64,000 bases of DNA from DASYPQ01 sp036006425 (GTDB taxonomy: Bacteria; Planctomycetota; UBA1135; GCA-002686595): NCBI GenBank assembly GCA_036006425.1, contig DASYPQ010000022.1, positions 474,547 through 538,546 on the forward strand. Reading direction: 5' to 3'. Each line of letters opens with the position of its first letter. The first letter of the stretch is position 1. The position numbers were made by a program, and so were the translations under genes. The notes beneath the pieces were generated by a model. The model did no database searches and was not told where the DNA came from. It was given only the letters and a program-made list of their open reading frames with translations. Below, piece by piece: positions 18,419-27,083 of this stretch.

Positions 18419-18508
18419 GTAAAATCCGACGACGACGACTCGCCTTGCGCCCTGTCTCGCCGCCGCGTCATGCTGGTGCGGCCGGTCCTAGAGACACCGG
18501 AGGGATGG

Positions 18509-20203
18509 ATGCTCGACCCACCCAGGACACCACGTCTCGTTCTCGCCGTCCTCGGGCTCCTGACGATGGTCGCGCTCGGCGCGCGGCTCGCCGGGCTCCG
18601 CACGAGGTTGCCACACCAGCCCGATCCCGATCGCTACATCGTCGCCGAGGCGGCTTGGCGCGACCGTCCCGCCGACGCGACCACGTCGAGTTTCGAGGGC
18701 TACCCGCAGACCATCTATCCGCGTCTCCTCTCCTTCCTCCTCTATCACCTGCCCGGTCACTCGTTCACGCGCACCCTTCCGCCGGAAGCGCCCCTGGCCG
18801 AGCACCTCGCCGCGGCGTCCGAGCCCTTCGTGCGCGGGCGCCTGCTCATCGAGCTACTCTCCCTCGTCGCGATCCCGGGGACCTACTTCCTCGCGCACCG
18901 CTTCCTGGGGGCCTGGACCTCCCTCCTCGCGGCCGCCTTCATGGCCACGAGCCTCGCCGGTCTCTTCTACTGCGAGCAGGCGCGACCGCACGCTGCGAGC
19001 ATGGGGCTCTCCCTCCTGGCGATGCTCGCGGTGCTGCGGATCCCGCGCGCCGTCGACTTGACTGCGTACTCCGTCGCCGGAGTGCTGTGCGCCATCGCCG
19101 TCGCGTGCCTCTGGAACGGCGTGTTCGTCTGCCCGGCTCTGCTCGCCGCGCACCTTCTCGCCCCGCGCCGGCGCTGGATCGGCTTCGCCATCGCGGTCGT
19201 CGCGGTGGCAGCCGCAATTCCTCTCTTCTACGGGTTCCTCTTCGAACGGTCTCTCGTGTCCTCGGATCGAGTCAATCTCGGGTTGAGGCACATCGGGTGG
19301 GAGACCTTCAACGGCGCGGGGTTCCGCCAAATCCTGGGGGGCTTCTGGTCCTTCGACCCCGTGCTCGTCGCCACCGCGGGGGTCGGCATCCTCGCGCTGA
19401 CTGTGCGCTTTGCCCTAGGAATCAGACCCGCGGCGGAGGTGCAGCGTGAGCTCCTCGTCGCCGCGACGTATCCGGTGGGTTTCGTGCTCTTCTGGGGCGT
19501 GATGGACGCCGTCCCGCCGCGCCTCTCGCAATCGCTTCTGCCCTACGTGGCCGTTCTGGCCGCGTTCGGGATCCAGAGTCTGCTGCCGCGGCGCGCCCCG
19601 GCACTCGCTTCGGTCGCGCTCGCTCTCGCGGCCCTGGCTCTGCCTGCGTTCGCTTGCGCGCACCTCGTCGCGACGCGCTCCAGGCCGGACACCTTCACCC
19701 TCGCCGCGCGGTGGATCGCGTCGAACGTCGACCGCGGTCGCGACGTCGTTTCGATCCCGCTCCTCGCCGACCTGCCGATCTTCAGCGAGCGTTCGGCCCT
19801 CGAAGAGGTGCCGCCCGCGCTCCGGACTCCGTGGCAGCGCTATCAAGTCCGGTTGGCGCCGGAGCCTCCCGTCCCGGGGTTCCACCTCCGCACGGTCTGC
19901 TCCCGGGAGATCCTCGCCGATCGCCGCGTGGATCCGGACGAGGTCGCGGCGCTGCTCGCGACGGAGCGACCGGCCTACGTGCTCGTCGTCGTCCACGCCG
20001 ATTCCGGGAACGTGTGGGACCTCACGCGCGAGGTCGTGCGCGGAAATGGAAACGTTCTCGCGGCGAGCTTCGCGCCCAGCGCCTCCGCGTCGGAAGACTT
20101 GCTCGATCTCGGCTTCGAGAGAGGCGAGCGCGCGCTCCAGAAGGTCCTCGCGACGGAACGGCCCGGACCCGACGTCGAGATCTACCGGATGCGCGACCGC
20201 TAG
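18509..20203 (+). CDS. GT-C-like polytopic membrane glycosyltransferase
   Basis: A 564-aa membrane protein with about ten helices. After TM1 there is an acidic loop (HQPDPDRYIVAEAAW) where GT-C enzymes such as ArnT and PMT carry a DD/ED motif, and a GLFYCEQARPHAASMGLSLLAMLAVL segment similar to glycosyltransferase family 39. A soluble C-terminal domain (about residues 400-564) follows. This fits a lipid-linked-sugar-dependent transferase working on the periplasmic face. Start ATG 18509 is supported by GGAGGG at 18499-18504. A longer frame from 18407 would begin inside the marR operator and is less likely. The acceptor is unknown. Confidence 0.75.
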   Translation: MLDPPRTPRLVLAVLGLLTMVALGARLAGLRTRLPHQPDPDRYIVAEAAWRDRPADATTSSFEGYPQTIYPRLLSFLLYHLPGHSFTRTLPPEAPLAEHLAAASEPFVRGRLLIELLSLVAIPGTYFLAHRFLGAWTSLLAAAFMATSLAGLFYCEQARPHAASMGLSLLAMLAVLRIPRAVDLTAYSVAGVLCAIAVACLWNGVFVCPALLAAHLLAPRRRWIGFAIAVVAVAAAIPLFYGFLFERSLVSSDRVNLGLRHIGWETFNGAGFRQILGGFWSFDPVLVATAGVGILALTVRFALGIRPAAEVQRELLVAATYPVGFVLFWGVMDAVPPRLSQSLLPYVAVLAAFGIQSLLPRRAPALASVALALAALALPAFACAHLVATRSRPDTFTLAARWIASNVDRGRDVVSIPLLADLPIFSERSALEEVPPALRTPWQRYQVRLAPEPPVPGFHLRTVCSREILADRRVDPDEVAALLATERPAYVLVVVHADSGNVWDLTREVVRGNGNVLAASFAPSASASEDLLDLGFERGERALQKVLATERPGPDVEIYRMRDR

Positions 20204-20365
20204 GAGCCCGATCTGGCTGCCGAACCCCGACGACTCGACGGGCGAGGAAGCGGAAATCCCACAGATTGCTGTGCGGCGGCGCCCCGACCGTTCAATCTGT
20301 CGGCGCGCGAGCTTCCCTTGCGCCTCCGCCGCGAGCATGCGGCTTCAAAACCCCACGAGGACGTC

Positions 20366-20944
20366 ATGTCGAACCTCATCCGATCCTTCATCGCGCTCGC
20401 AATCCTCGCTGAATGCGCCTCCGCGCAGATCCAGCCGGTCCAGTTCTGTTACCCGGACACTCCCGGTGTCCACATCTGCCCGTGCAACAACCCGCCGAGC
20501 TTTCCGGGGCACGCCGGCTGCAACAACTTCGGCAGCTTCAATGGCACGGGAGGAGCGATGTTGGACGGGCACGGCGTCGCGTCGCTCCAGAACGACACGC
20601 TGTACTTCGAAGCCGACAACGAGAATCACAACGTGTTCAGCCTCCTGCTCGAATCCACGAACGCCACGCTCAGCGGCGTCGTGTACGGTGCGGGTGTCCG
20701 CTGCGTCACGGCGCCGATCCATCGCGTGTTCGGGCACATCGGCTATCGCCAAGCCGACGGCGGAGGGACGGTCTACTGGGGTTTGCCCGCCGACCCGCGC
20801 ATCAGCGTCGACATCGGAGCGTTGAGCGGGCAGACGACCTACTTCCAAGCGTGGTACCGCGACCCGAACGCGTTCGTCCCCTGCAACATGCTCGGCGCGA
20901 CGTTCAACGTGACGAACGCGGTGAGCGTGACGTGGTCCCCCTGA
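20366..20944 (+). CDS. Secreted stand-alone copy of the cysteine-rich C-terminal domain
   Basis: A 192-aa protein: signal peptide (FIALAILAECASA, cleavage near residue 20), then directly the domain seen at the C-terminus of five larger exported proteins here. Visible landmarks are FCYPDTPG, ICPCNNPP, GHAGCNNFGS, LQNDTLYFEA, FQAWYRDP and FNVTNAVSVTWSP at the very end. The GDGLRC block is altered to GAGVRCVTAP. As a protein made of this domain alone it is useful for defining the domain's borders. It could be a surface-layer or matrix component, or a competitor/partner for the same export or anchoring machinery. No enzyme motif is present. Confidence 0.8.
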   Translation: MSNLIRSFIALAILAECASAQIQPVQFCYPDTPGVHICPCNNPPSFPGHAGCNNFGSFNGTGGAMLDGHGVASLQNDTLYFEADNENHNVFSLLLESTNATLSGVVYGAGVRCVTAPIHRVFGHIGYRQADGGGTVYWGLPADPRISVDIGALSGQTTYFQAWYRDPNAFVPCNMLGATFNVTNAVSVTWSP

Positions 20945-20979
20945 GGACGCGTCTCCGGTCGTAGCCTCGATCCCGTCGC

Positions 20980-22245
20980 GTGCACTTCCTCCAGCGCCCC
21001 GGTCCTTGGCTCTGGATCCTGCTCGCGGCGGGAATCCTCCTCCGTGCGTTCCTCGCGTTCGGCACCGAGGGCACCTACGACGTCCTGATCTGGACCGAGC
21101 ACGCGAGCGGCGTCGCGCGCGACGGTCTCGTCGCCCACTACCGATCCGACGCCACCTTCAACCATCCGCCGTTCGTCGGCTGGGCGATGGCGGAGCTGTG
21201 GAGGCTCGCGCAGTGGACAGGGTTGCCGTTCCGCGCGCTCTACCGCGCGCTCACGGCGGCGATCGACCTCGGCAGCGCGCTCCTGCTGTTGCGCGTGCTC
21301 GCGGCGAGTCCCTGGCGCTGGCTCGCCTTCGGACTCTACTGCGTCGCGCCGGCGGCGCTCGTCTTCTCCGCGCAGCACGGCAACACGGATTCGATCATCG
21401 CGTTCGCCCTGCTCGCGTGCTGTCTCGCCGTCGGCGCTGGGCGGCCGATCCTGTGCGGTGTCGTCATCGGGCTCGCGCTCTGGATCAAGCTCCCGGTGCT
21501 CGTCGCGGCGCTCGCGATCTTCTTCGCGCTCCCGACTGGTCGCGATCGCCTGCGGTGCGGACTCGTCGCGCTGGCGGTCGGCGCCGCGACGTACGTCCCG
21601 GCTTTCGTCGCCGCGCCGTCGCTCGTCGGGCAGCGCGTGTTCGGATACCAGGGCATCCAGCTCCACACGCTCGGCAAGCCGCCGATCTGGGTGTGGGGTA
21701 TCAAGAACTTCTGCTTCACGGCTTTCGGTCCGGACACGACGCGCTGGCCGGCGTGGGCGCTCTGGCGCATCGATCACGCCAACGCGATCGCGATCGCGCT
21801 GATCGCGGCCTACGCCTTCCTGCGCCGCCGCGAGAAGAGCGCGCTCGGCCTCGCGCAGACGATCACGGGCTGCCTCGCGCTCTTCTACGGCTCGATCGAG
21901 GCGTGGTCCTTCCAGTACTTCGCCTGGTCCGTCCCCTTCTGGTTCACCCGCGGCGCGCTCTTCGCGCTGTGCGCGAACGTCTTCGCGGGCGGCTACGTCT
22001 ACTGCCTGTACGCCCATCTGTGCGACGACTGGCTCCTGCGCGGCGCGTGGGATTTCGCCGGGCATCGCCAGTGGCCGAGCTGGATCCCGGTCCTGCGCGA
22101 CGCGGCGCTGCTGACCTTCCTCGTCTTCGGCATCGCCTGGTTCGCGCTCGCCGTGCGAGCGGAGTTCCGCGCCCGGCGCTCAGTAGACGAAGGGGACGAA
22201 GCGCTTGCGGCTGGCGAGAAACCGAGCGTACGGGGCCCCGAGTGA
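20980..22245 (+). CDS. GT-C/GT87-like polytopic membrane protein
   Basis: A 421-aa integral membrane protein with about ten helices. A first extracytoplasmic loop carries YDVLIWTEHASG and FNHPPFVGWAMAEL, the loop 1 pattern (acidic residue followed by HPP) seen in mannosyltransferase-like GT-C proteins such as GT87/PIG-M relatives. It begins at GTG 20980. The C-terminal 22 residues (from about 400) extend over the 3' end of the convergent ICMT-like gene by 66 bp. It is probably a polyprenyl-phosphate-sugar-dependent transferase; donor and acceptor are unknown. Confidence 0.7.
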   Translation: MHFLQRPGPWLWILLAAGILLRAFLAFGTEGTYDVLIWTEHASGVARDGLVAHYRSDATFNHPPFVGWAMAELWRLAQWTGLPFRALYRALTAAIDLGSALLLLRVLAASPWRWLAFGLYCVAPAALVFSAQHGNTDSIIAFALLACCLAVGAGRPILCGVVIGLALWIKLPVLVAALAIFFALPTGRDRLRCGLVALAVGAATYVPAFVAAPSLVGQRVFGYQGIQLHTLGKPPIWVWGIKNFCFTAFGPDTTRWPAWALWRIDHANAIAIALIAAYAFLRRREKSALGLAQTITGCLALFYGSIEAWSFQYFAWSVPFWFTRGALFALCANVFAGGYVYCLYAHLCDDWLLRGAWDFAGHRQWPSWIPVLRDAALLTFLVFGIAWFALAVRAEFRARRSVDEGDEALAAGEKPSVRGPE

Positions 22246-22767
22246 GGCGAGCAGTGCCTGCTCCTCGACGTGCGCGCGGTAGGAGTAGGCCACGAACGCG
22301 AGGACGAGCGCCACGGCGAGACCGATCCAGTTGTCGAGCGCGAGCGCGATTCCGAGCGTCATGAGGAGCGCTGCGCTGTACGAAGGGTGCCTCACCCACC
22401 GATAGGCGCCCGCATCGATCACGCGGTGATCCGGTTGGATCGTGACGGCGCCGGTGAAGAAGGAGCCGAGCATGCGGAAGCAATGCCGGCGCAGCAGACT
22501 GCCGCAGACGAGCGTCAGCGTGCCCACGAAGAACCAGACGACGCGCGCGCCCGGGAGCGTCGCCTGGGGTGCGACGAACGGAAACACGAACGCGGCCGCG
22601 AGCGCGAGGCTCGAGACGGTGAGGAGGAAGCGCAGGGAACCGCGATCGGCCGGCGAAACCGGCGCCTTCGTCGCGCGGCGGACGATCCGGAACTCCGGGA
22701 GGAAAACCCAGACGTACACGATCCAGAAGACCATGGAGTAGGGCCACGCGAACGGAAGAGGTGTCAT
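22180..22767 (-). CDS. ICMT/PEMT-family membrane methyltransferase
   Basis: A 195-aa membrane protein with the isoprenylcysteine carboxyl methyltransferase-like C-terminal core: GAYRWVRHPSYSAALLMTLGIALALDNWIG, then YRAHVEEQALLASLGAPYARFLASRKRFVP. The RHPxY and EExxL motifs bind SAM and are intact. Bacterial members methylate lipids or small isoprenoid-like thiols. Start ATG 22767 (MTPLPFAWPY) is preferred over upstream codons. The 3' end overlaps the convergent membrane protein gene by 66 bp. The divergent sigma-fusion gene starts 105 bp upstream. Confidence 0.85.
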   Translation of the reverse strand: MTPLPFAWPYSMVFWIVYVWVFLPEFRIVRRATKAPVSPADRGSLRFLLTVSSLALAAAFVFPFVAPQATLPGARVVWFFVGTLTLVCGSLLRRHCFRMLGSFFTGAVTIQPDHRVIDAGAYRWVRHPSYSAALLMTLGIALALDNWIGLAVALVLAFVAYSYRAHVEEQALLASLGAPYARFLASRKRFVPFVY

Positions 22768-22872
22768 CGCGGAGCTCGGTCGGGCGCCTGGATACAACGA
22801 ACCCGCCGGGACCTTCAAGCAATCCCGTTTCCGCCGTCACACTCGGTCGGGCCGTAGCATGAGTGTCGCGCC

Positions 22873-24876
22873 ATGCACGAGGGATCCCGCCCCGTTCCGC
22901 CCCAGGATCTCGTCGCCGAAGCGGCGTCGCTCGCGCGCATCGCCGCCGCGCTGGTGCAGAGCTCCCACGACCGCGACGACCTCGTGCAGGAGACGTACCG
23001 GGCGGCGCTCGAGCGGCCGCCGCGCGCGCGCGCGGACCGCGGCGAGTTGCGCGGCTGGCTCGCGGTCGTCGCGCGCCGGCTGTTCCAGCGCTCGCGACGC
23101 GACGCTCGCCTCCGCGCGTGGAACGAGGCGCGCGCCGCGCGACCCGAGGCCGTCCAACCCGACGAGGTGGAGACCGAGGAGCGCCTGCGGCTCGCCAGGA
23201 TCGTCGTCGAGGAGCTCGCGAGCGTCGCGGAACCGTACCGCTCCACGGTCCGCCTCCACTACTTCGACGGTCTCACGTTGCGCGAGATCGCGGAGAGGCA
23301 GGGCGTGAGCCACGAAGCCGCGCGCCAACGCGCTTCGCGCGGGATCGCGCGGCTGCGGGAGCGCGTCGAGCGCGCCGCAGGGAGATCGTGGATGGCGGCG
23401 CTGATCCCGCTCGCTCGAGGACCTCGTCCGCTCGCAGTCTCCGGAGGCCTGGTGATGAGCACGGTCGTGAAGTTCGGGATCGGCGTCGCCGCGGTGGCCG
23501 CGATCGCCTGGATGATCTGGCCGCGCGCGCAAATCGAACCCGCTTCCGCGCCCGCGCGTCCCGACGCCGCCGCGCTCCTCGAGCCGGCGCGCGCGCCGGA
23601 GCCGGATGGCGCGCGGCGCGGCGAACGATCGGCGGTCGAGCTCTCCACGCGGGTCGACGAGACGCCGGAGAGTCGCCCGCCGCCGACGCCTTCCGCCGAG
23701 CCGACGGAGGAGGAGTGCGCCGCGATGGAGCAGGAGGTGCCGGCGACGACGCTCCGCGGTCTCGTGCTGCGCGGCCGCGAGCCCGTGCGCGGCGGCCGCG
23801 TCCTCCTCGGCACGGGCAACGTCGTGTTCCCGCGCGACCTGCTCGACGGCGGACCCACGGCGTGGTGGAAGTCCGCCCCGACGGCGCCGATCGGCCCGGA
23901 CGGCCGGTTCTCGTTCGACGACCTGCGTCCGGACTGGTACACGCTCGCGGTCGACGTCGGGAGCGGCACGTGCCGGCAGATGGGCTTCAACCTGAACCGC
24001 GGAGACCGTCCCGCGCGCTCGATCGTGATCGTCCTGGGTTCGGCCGCGGTCGTCGGACACGTGCACGACGCGGAAGGCCGGCCCGCCGCCGGCGCGCGAG
24101 TGATCGCCGAGATGAGCGTCGTGCGGAACGACGAGGGCCGTCAGTTCCAGACGACGGGCATCACGGACGCGGACGGCGGCTACGAGCTCCGCGAGCTCGC
24201 CGCCGGAAGCTACCTGCTCGGCGTGCGCCTGGACGGCGACACACTCGATCCCAACCTCGACGAGACGCGGTCCGGCGTCGCCGTCCCGCTGGGCGGCCGC
24301 GTGACCGTCGACTTCGGCCGGAGCGTCGCGCTCCCCTTCTGGACCGGCGTCGTGCGCGTGAAGACCGGGGACCTCGTGCAAGGCGCCGGGAAGATCATGC
24401 TCGAAGAAGAGAGCACGAAGAGGCGCACCGAAGGCAGCTACGACGAGACCGGCAGCTTCCGCATCGCGCTGATGCCCGGAACGTACGACGTGCACTTGCC
24501 GTCGAACGGCCAACACCCGTTCCGCACGCACGCACTCGGGACGATCACGGTGACGGAGAGAGGCCTCGAGCACGACCTCGTGCTCCCCGGCGCGCGCGTC
24601 CGCGGCGTCGCGATCGACGCGCGGACCGGAGCAGCGTGGGAGCGGTCGCTGATCGAGTACGTGTACGTCGTTCCGAAAGACCTGAACTACCCGGCGCACT
24701 ACGGCGCGCGAATCGGAGCGGAAGGCCGGTTCGTCCTCGACGGCCTCGAGCCGGGCGAGTGGATCGCGACCGGCTGGCCCGCGCGCGTCGCGGGACCGAC
24801 GGACGCGAGCATCCATTTCATGGTTGCCGAGGGAGACGTCGAGATTCCGATGAGCGTGACCATCGGACCGCGCTGA
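22873..24876 (+). CDS. ECF sigma factor fused to TM segment and carboxypeptidase-regulatory-like domains
   Basis: A 667-aa fusion. Residues 1-165 are an ECF sigma factor: region 2 (HDRDDLVQETYRAALERP, WLAVVARRLFQRSRRDARLR) and region 4 (RSTVRLHYFDGLTLREIAERQ, VSHEAARQRASRGIARLRE). A single TM helix follows at about 198-216 (KFGIGVAAVAAIAWMIW). The rest would be extracytoplasmic: a Pro/Ala-rich linker, then beta-sandwich repeats of the carboxypeptidase-regulatory type (GRPAAGARVIAE, TDADGGYELRELAAGSY). So DNA-binding and ectodomain are on one chain, implying regulated release or a membrane-tethered sigma factor. No separate anti-sigma gene is adjacent. The next gene encodes another anchored protein with the same repeats. 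Confidence 0.88.
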   Translation: MHEGSRPVPPQDLVAEAASLARIAAALVQSSHDRDDLVQETYRAALERPPRARADRGELRGWLAVVARRLFQRSRRDARLRAWNEARAARPEAVQPDEVETEERLRLARIVVEELASVAEPYRSTVRLHYFDGLTLREIAERQGVSHEAARQRASRGIARLRERVERAAGRSWMAALIPLARGPRPLAVSGGLVMSTVVKFGIGVAAVAAIAWMIWPRAQIEPASAPARPDAAALLEPARAPEPDGARRGERSAVELSTRVDETPESRPPPTPSAEPTEEECAAMEQEVPATTLRGLVLRGREPVRGGRVLLGTGNVVFPRDLLDGGPTAWWKSAPTAPIGPDGRFSFDDLRPDWYTLAVDVGSGTCRQMGFNLNRGDRPARSIVIVLGSAAVVGHVHDAEGRPAAGARVIAEMSVVRNDEGRQFQTTGITDADGGYELRELAAGSYLLGVRLDGDTLDPNLDETRSGVAVPLGGRVTVDFGRSVALPFWTGVVRVKTGDLVQGAGKIMLEEESTKRRTEGSYDETGSFRIALMPGTYDVHLPSNGQHPFRTHALGTITVTERGLEHDLVLPGARVRGVAIDARTGAAWERSLIEYVYVVPKDLNYPAHYGARIGAEGRFVLDGLEPGEWIATGWPARVAGPTDASIHFMVAEGDVEIPMSVTIGPR

Positions 24877-24942
24877 GGTAGTCCGCCGGTAGCAGGCGCG
24901 GTAGCCTGCTCCCCGCCCGGTAGAGCCCTCCACGACGAGCCG

Positions 24943-25017
24943 GTGTCGAAGCTCATCCGGGAGACGGCACGGGCCGTGGTGCAGAAGGAGATCGGGAACA
25001 AGCAGGTCGAGCAATGA
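24943..25017 (+). other. Possible coupled mini-ORF between sigma fusion and next gene
   Basis: GTG at 24943 opens a 24-codon frame (peptide begins SKLIRETARAVVQKEIG, amphipathic and charged) ending at a TGA that overlaps the ATG of the next gene as ATGA. The frame is also in phase with the sigma fusion and open from its stop codon onward. It may be a coupling leader peptide, a gene remnant or chance. Confidence 0.3.
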
Positions 25018-27011
25018 GCCGCCGCTTGGGACTCGGTTTGGCCGCGTTCGCGATCGTCGCGATCCTGATCGGACTGTGGTTGGTAGTCCCCGCGGGGCGT
25101 GGGGCTCGCAGCGTTGGCGTGTCCGAGACCTCGGCGGCACCGACCGGGGCTGCGCTCGAGGGCGATCTCGCGATCGCGCCACCTGCGGTTGCCGAAGCGA
25201 GATCGACAGCGGTTGCGAGGGAGATTCCGGCGCCTGCCGCGACGTCGCCGAACCGGATCGCGGAGGGACAGGTCGTCGATCTTCTCGCCGCGCCGGCTCC
25301 CGATGTCCCTGTCTTCTTCGAACCGTCCGAACCCGACGAAGCGTGGACTGGAGCTCCAGCGAAGAGCGACGCGGCCGGGCGGTTCCAGCTCGAGGTACCG
25401 AACCGACGAGGCAGCCTGCGAACGGTTCCGGGCTCGTGGACGAGCGTCTTCGAGCCGCGCATCGAGGCGAGCGGGCCCGCGCCCGGCTGCGTGCTCGTGG
25501 TCGCGCGTACCCGCTCGATCTCTGGTCGCGTCGTGGACGCGCAAGGAGCGCCCCTAGCCGACGCTCAAGTGAGATTCGAGTTGCCCGGCTCGACGTCATG
25601 GATCCCGAAGAAGGAGCCGAGGCTGGGTCCGGACAACGACATCCGATTAGCGTTGCTCGTTCTCGGGAGAATGACTCCGGACAACGAGATTCGATCGGAG
25701 TTCCCGCTCGATCTTGGCGGGTGCGGTACGGCGCGTTGGATCGTGGCGAGCGATGCGCGAGGAGCCTTTGCGATCCCCAACGCCCCGCGCGTCCCCGGCG
25801 CTCAACTGGTCACACTGCTCGAAGGCTATGACACCAACTTCAAGTCTCCCTATGCCGAACCCCCGGACCTCCTCATCGTGCTGCGTCCACCGGTGGCCCC
25901 GAAGAACCACGTGATCGGTCGGGTCGTCGACGTCGACGGATCGCCCGTGCCGAATGCATCGGTTTTTTTCGGACTGCTCGACCGAAGGACCGACCAGGAT
26001 GGCGGGTTCGATCTCGACGTCGGCAATCATGCGGAGAGCGCTCCGCTCGTCGCGGTGAAGGAGGGCTGGCTCCCCGTGAGTCAACCTTGCCTCGCTCGCA
26101 CTCCAGTCGAAGTCGGCGCGTGGCCCGACCCGCTCGTCCTCGTCCTGAGGGAGCGCGCGCTCGTCATCCGCGGGCACGTCGTGGACGCAACGGGAATCGC
26201 TCTGCCCCAATGCCGGGTGCTTGCGATCGATCCGGTGGGCCTGGACGAGACCCTGCAACGGAGCCTGATCGCGCTCCCGGGCGGCGTCCCGCGGAAGAAC
26301 ATCGTGATGGGCGGCAGCGAAGTTCCCTCCGGTCCCGATGGATCCTTCGAATTGGCGGGTCTGCTGCCCAGGCGCTACCGGCTTCGCGCGGTGGATCTCC
26401 GAACTCTGGGCTCTGTCGATACGGAGCCGATCGAAGCGGGCCGCGTGGACCTGGTGATCCGCGTCGAGACTGGAGAAGTGCGTCCGTGCGTCGCGGGCCA
26501 GGTGGTCGATTCGGCTGGTCGTTCGGTCGCCAGCATCCGCGTGCAGACGGGTCGATTGTTCTCGGACCGCCTGCGGTGGTGCGAGGAAGTCCGCACGGAT
26601 GCGGACGGCCACTTCAACTTCCCGGCGGTCTCACGGCAGGCGGATCGGGTCGCGGTCTTGCCCGACGGAGCCCCCCGCGCGTTCCGTTTCTCGGACTTCC
26701 AGGATCCCTGCGCAATGCGCCTCGTGGCGCCGCGGACGGGTGATCTGCGTGTCGAGCTCACGACAGCGGGGTTGGCGGCGAACGAGTTCGCGGTGCTCGA
26801 CAGGACTGGGGCGCGGATGCAAGTCGGGAAGCATTGGGGAAGCGGCGGCTGGCGGGGCCCGATGGATGCGATCCGGCTCGAAAGCGGCAAGTCCGGTTGG
26901 GTGATCGTCCCCGACGATGCCGCGCTGATCATCCTGTTGAAGGACGGAACCGAAGTGGCGCGGCAGGCTGTCGAAGTGAAGCCTGGAGAGTTGAACGTCG
27001 TGCGGCTCTGA
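25014..27011 (+). CDS. Membrane-anchored protein with carboxypeptidase-regulatory-like repeats
   Basis: A 665-aa protein with one N-terminal TM helix (LGLAAFAIVAILIGLWLVV) and a large extracytoplasmic part. At least four repeats have the carboxypeptidase D regulatory-like start: RVVDAQGAPLADAQV, RVVDVDGSPVPNASV, HVVDATGIALPQCRV and QVVDSAGRSVASIRV, each followed by a DGxF/FxL beta-hairpin. No catalytic domain is evident, so it is probably a structural, adhesive or ligand-binding surface protein. It lies directly behind the ECF fusion with the same type of ectodomain, which suggests it acts in the same system or is its target. Base composition is slightly less GC-rich than its neighbours. Confidence 0.8.
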   Translation: MSRRLGLGLAAFAIVAILIGLWLVVPAGRGARSVGVSETSAAPTGAALEGDLAIAPPAVAEARSTAVAREIPAPAATSPNRIAEGQVVDLLAAPAPDVPVFFEPSEPDEAWTGAPAKSDAAGRFQLEVPNRRGSLRTVPGSWTSVFEPRIEASGPAPGCVLVVARTRSISGRVVDAQGAPLADAQVRFELPGSTSWIPKKEPRLGPDNDIRLALLVLGRMTPDNEIRSEFPLDLGGCGTARWIVASDARGAFAIPNAPRVPGAQLVTLLEGYDTNFKSPYAEPPDLLIVLRPPVAPKNHVIGRVVDVDGSPVPNASVFFGLLDRRTDQDGGFDLDVGNHAESAPLVAVKEGWLPVSQPCLARTPVEVGAWPDPLVLVLRERALVIRGHVVDATGIALPQCRVLAIDPVGLDETLQRSLIALPGGVPRKNIVMGGSEVPSGPDGSFELAGLLPRRYRLRAVDLRTLGSVDTEPIEAGRVDLVIRVETGEVRPCVAGQVVDSAGRSVASIRVQTGRLFSDRLRWCEEVRTDADGHFNFPAVSRQADRVAVLPDGAPRAFRFSDFQDPCAMRLVAPRTGDLRVELTTAGLAANEFAVLDRTGARMQVGKHWGSGGWRGPMDAIRLESGKSGWVIVPDDAALIILLKDGTEVARQAVEVKPGELNVVRL

Positions 27012-27083
27012 GAATGCGGCTCAGGGCAGAATGCGCTCGACTCAGGCCACGACGGATCCCTCCAGAGTACTGATGGTTCGTCC

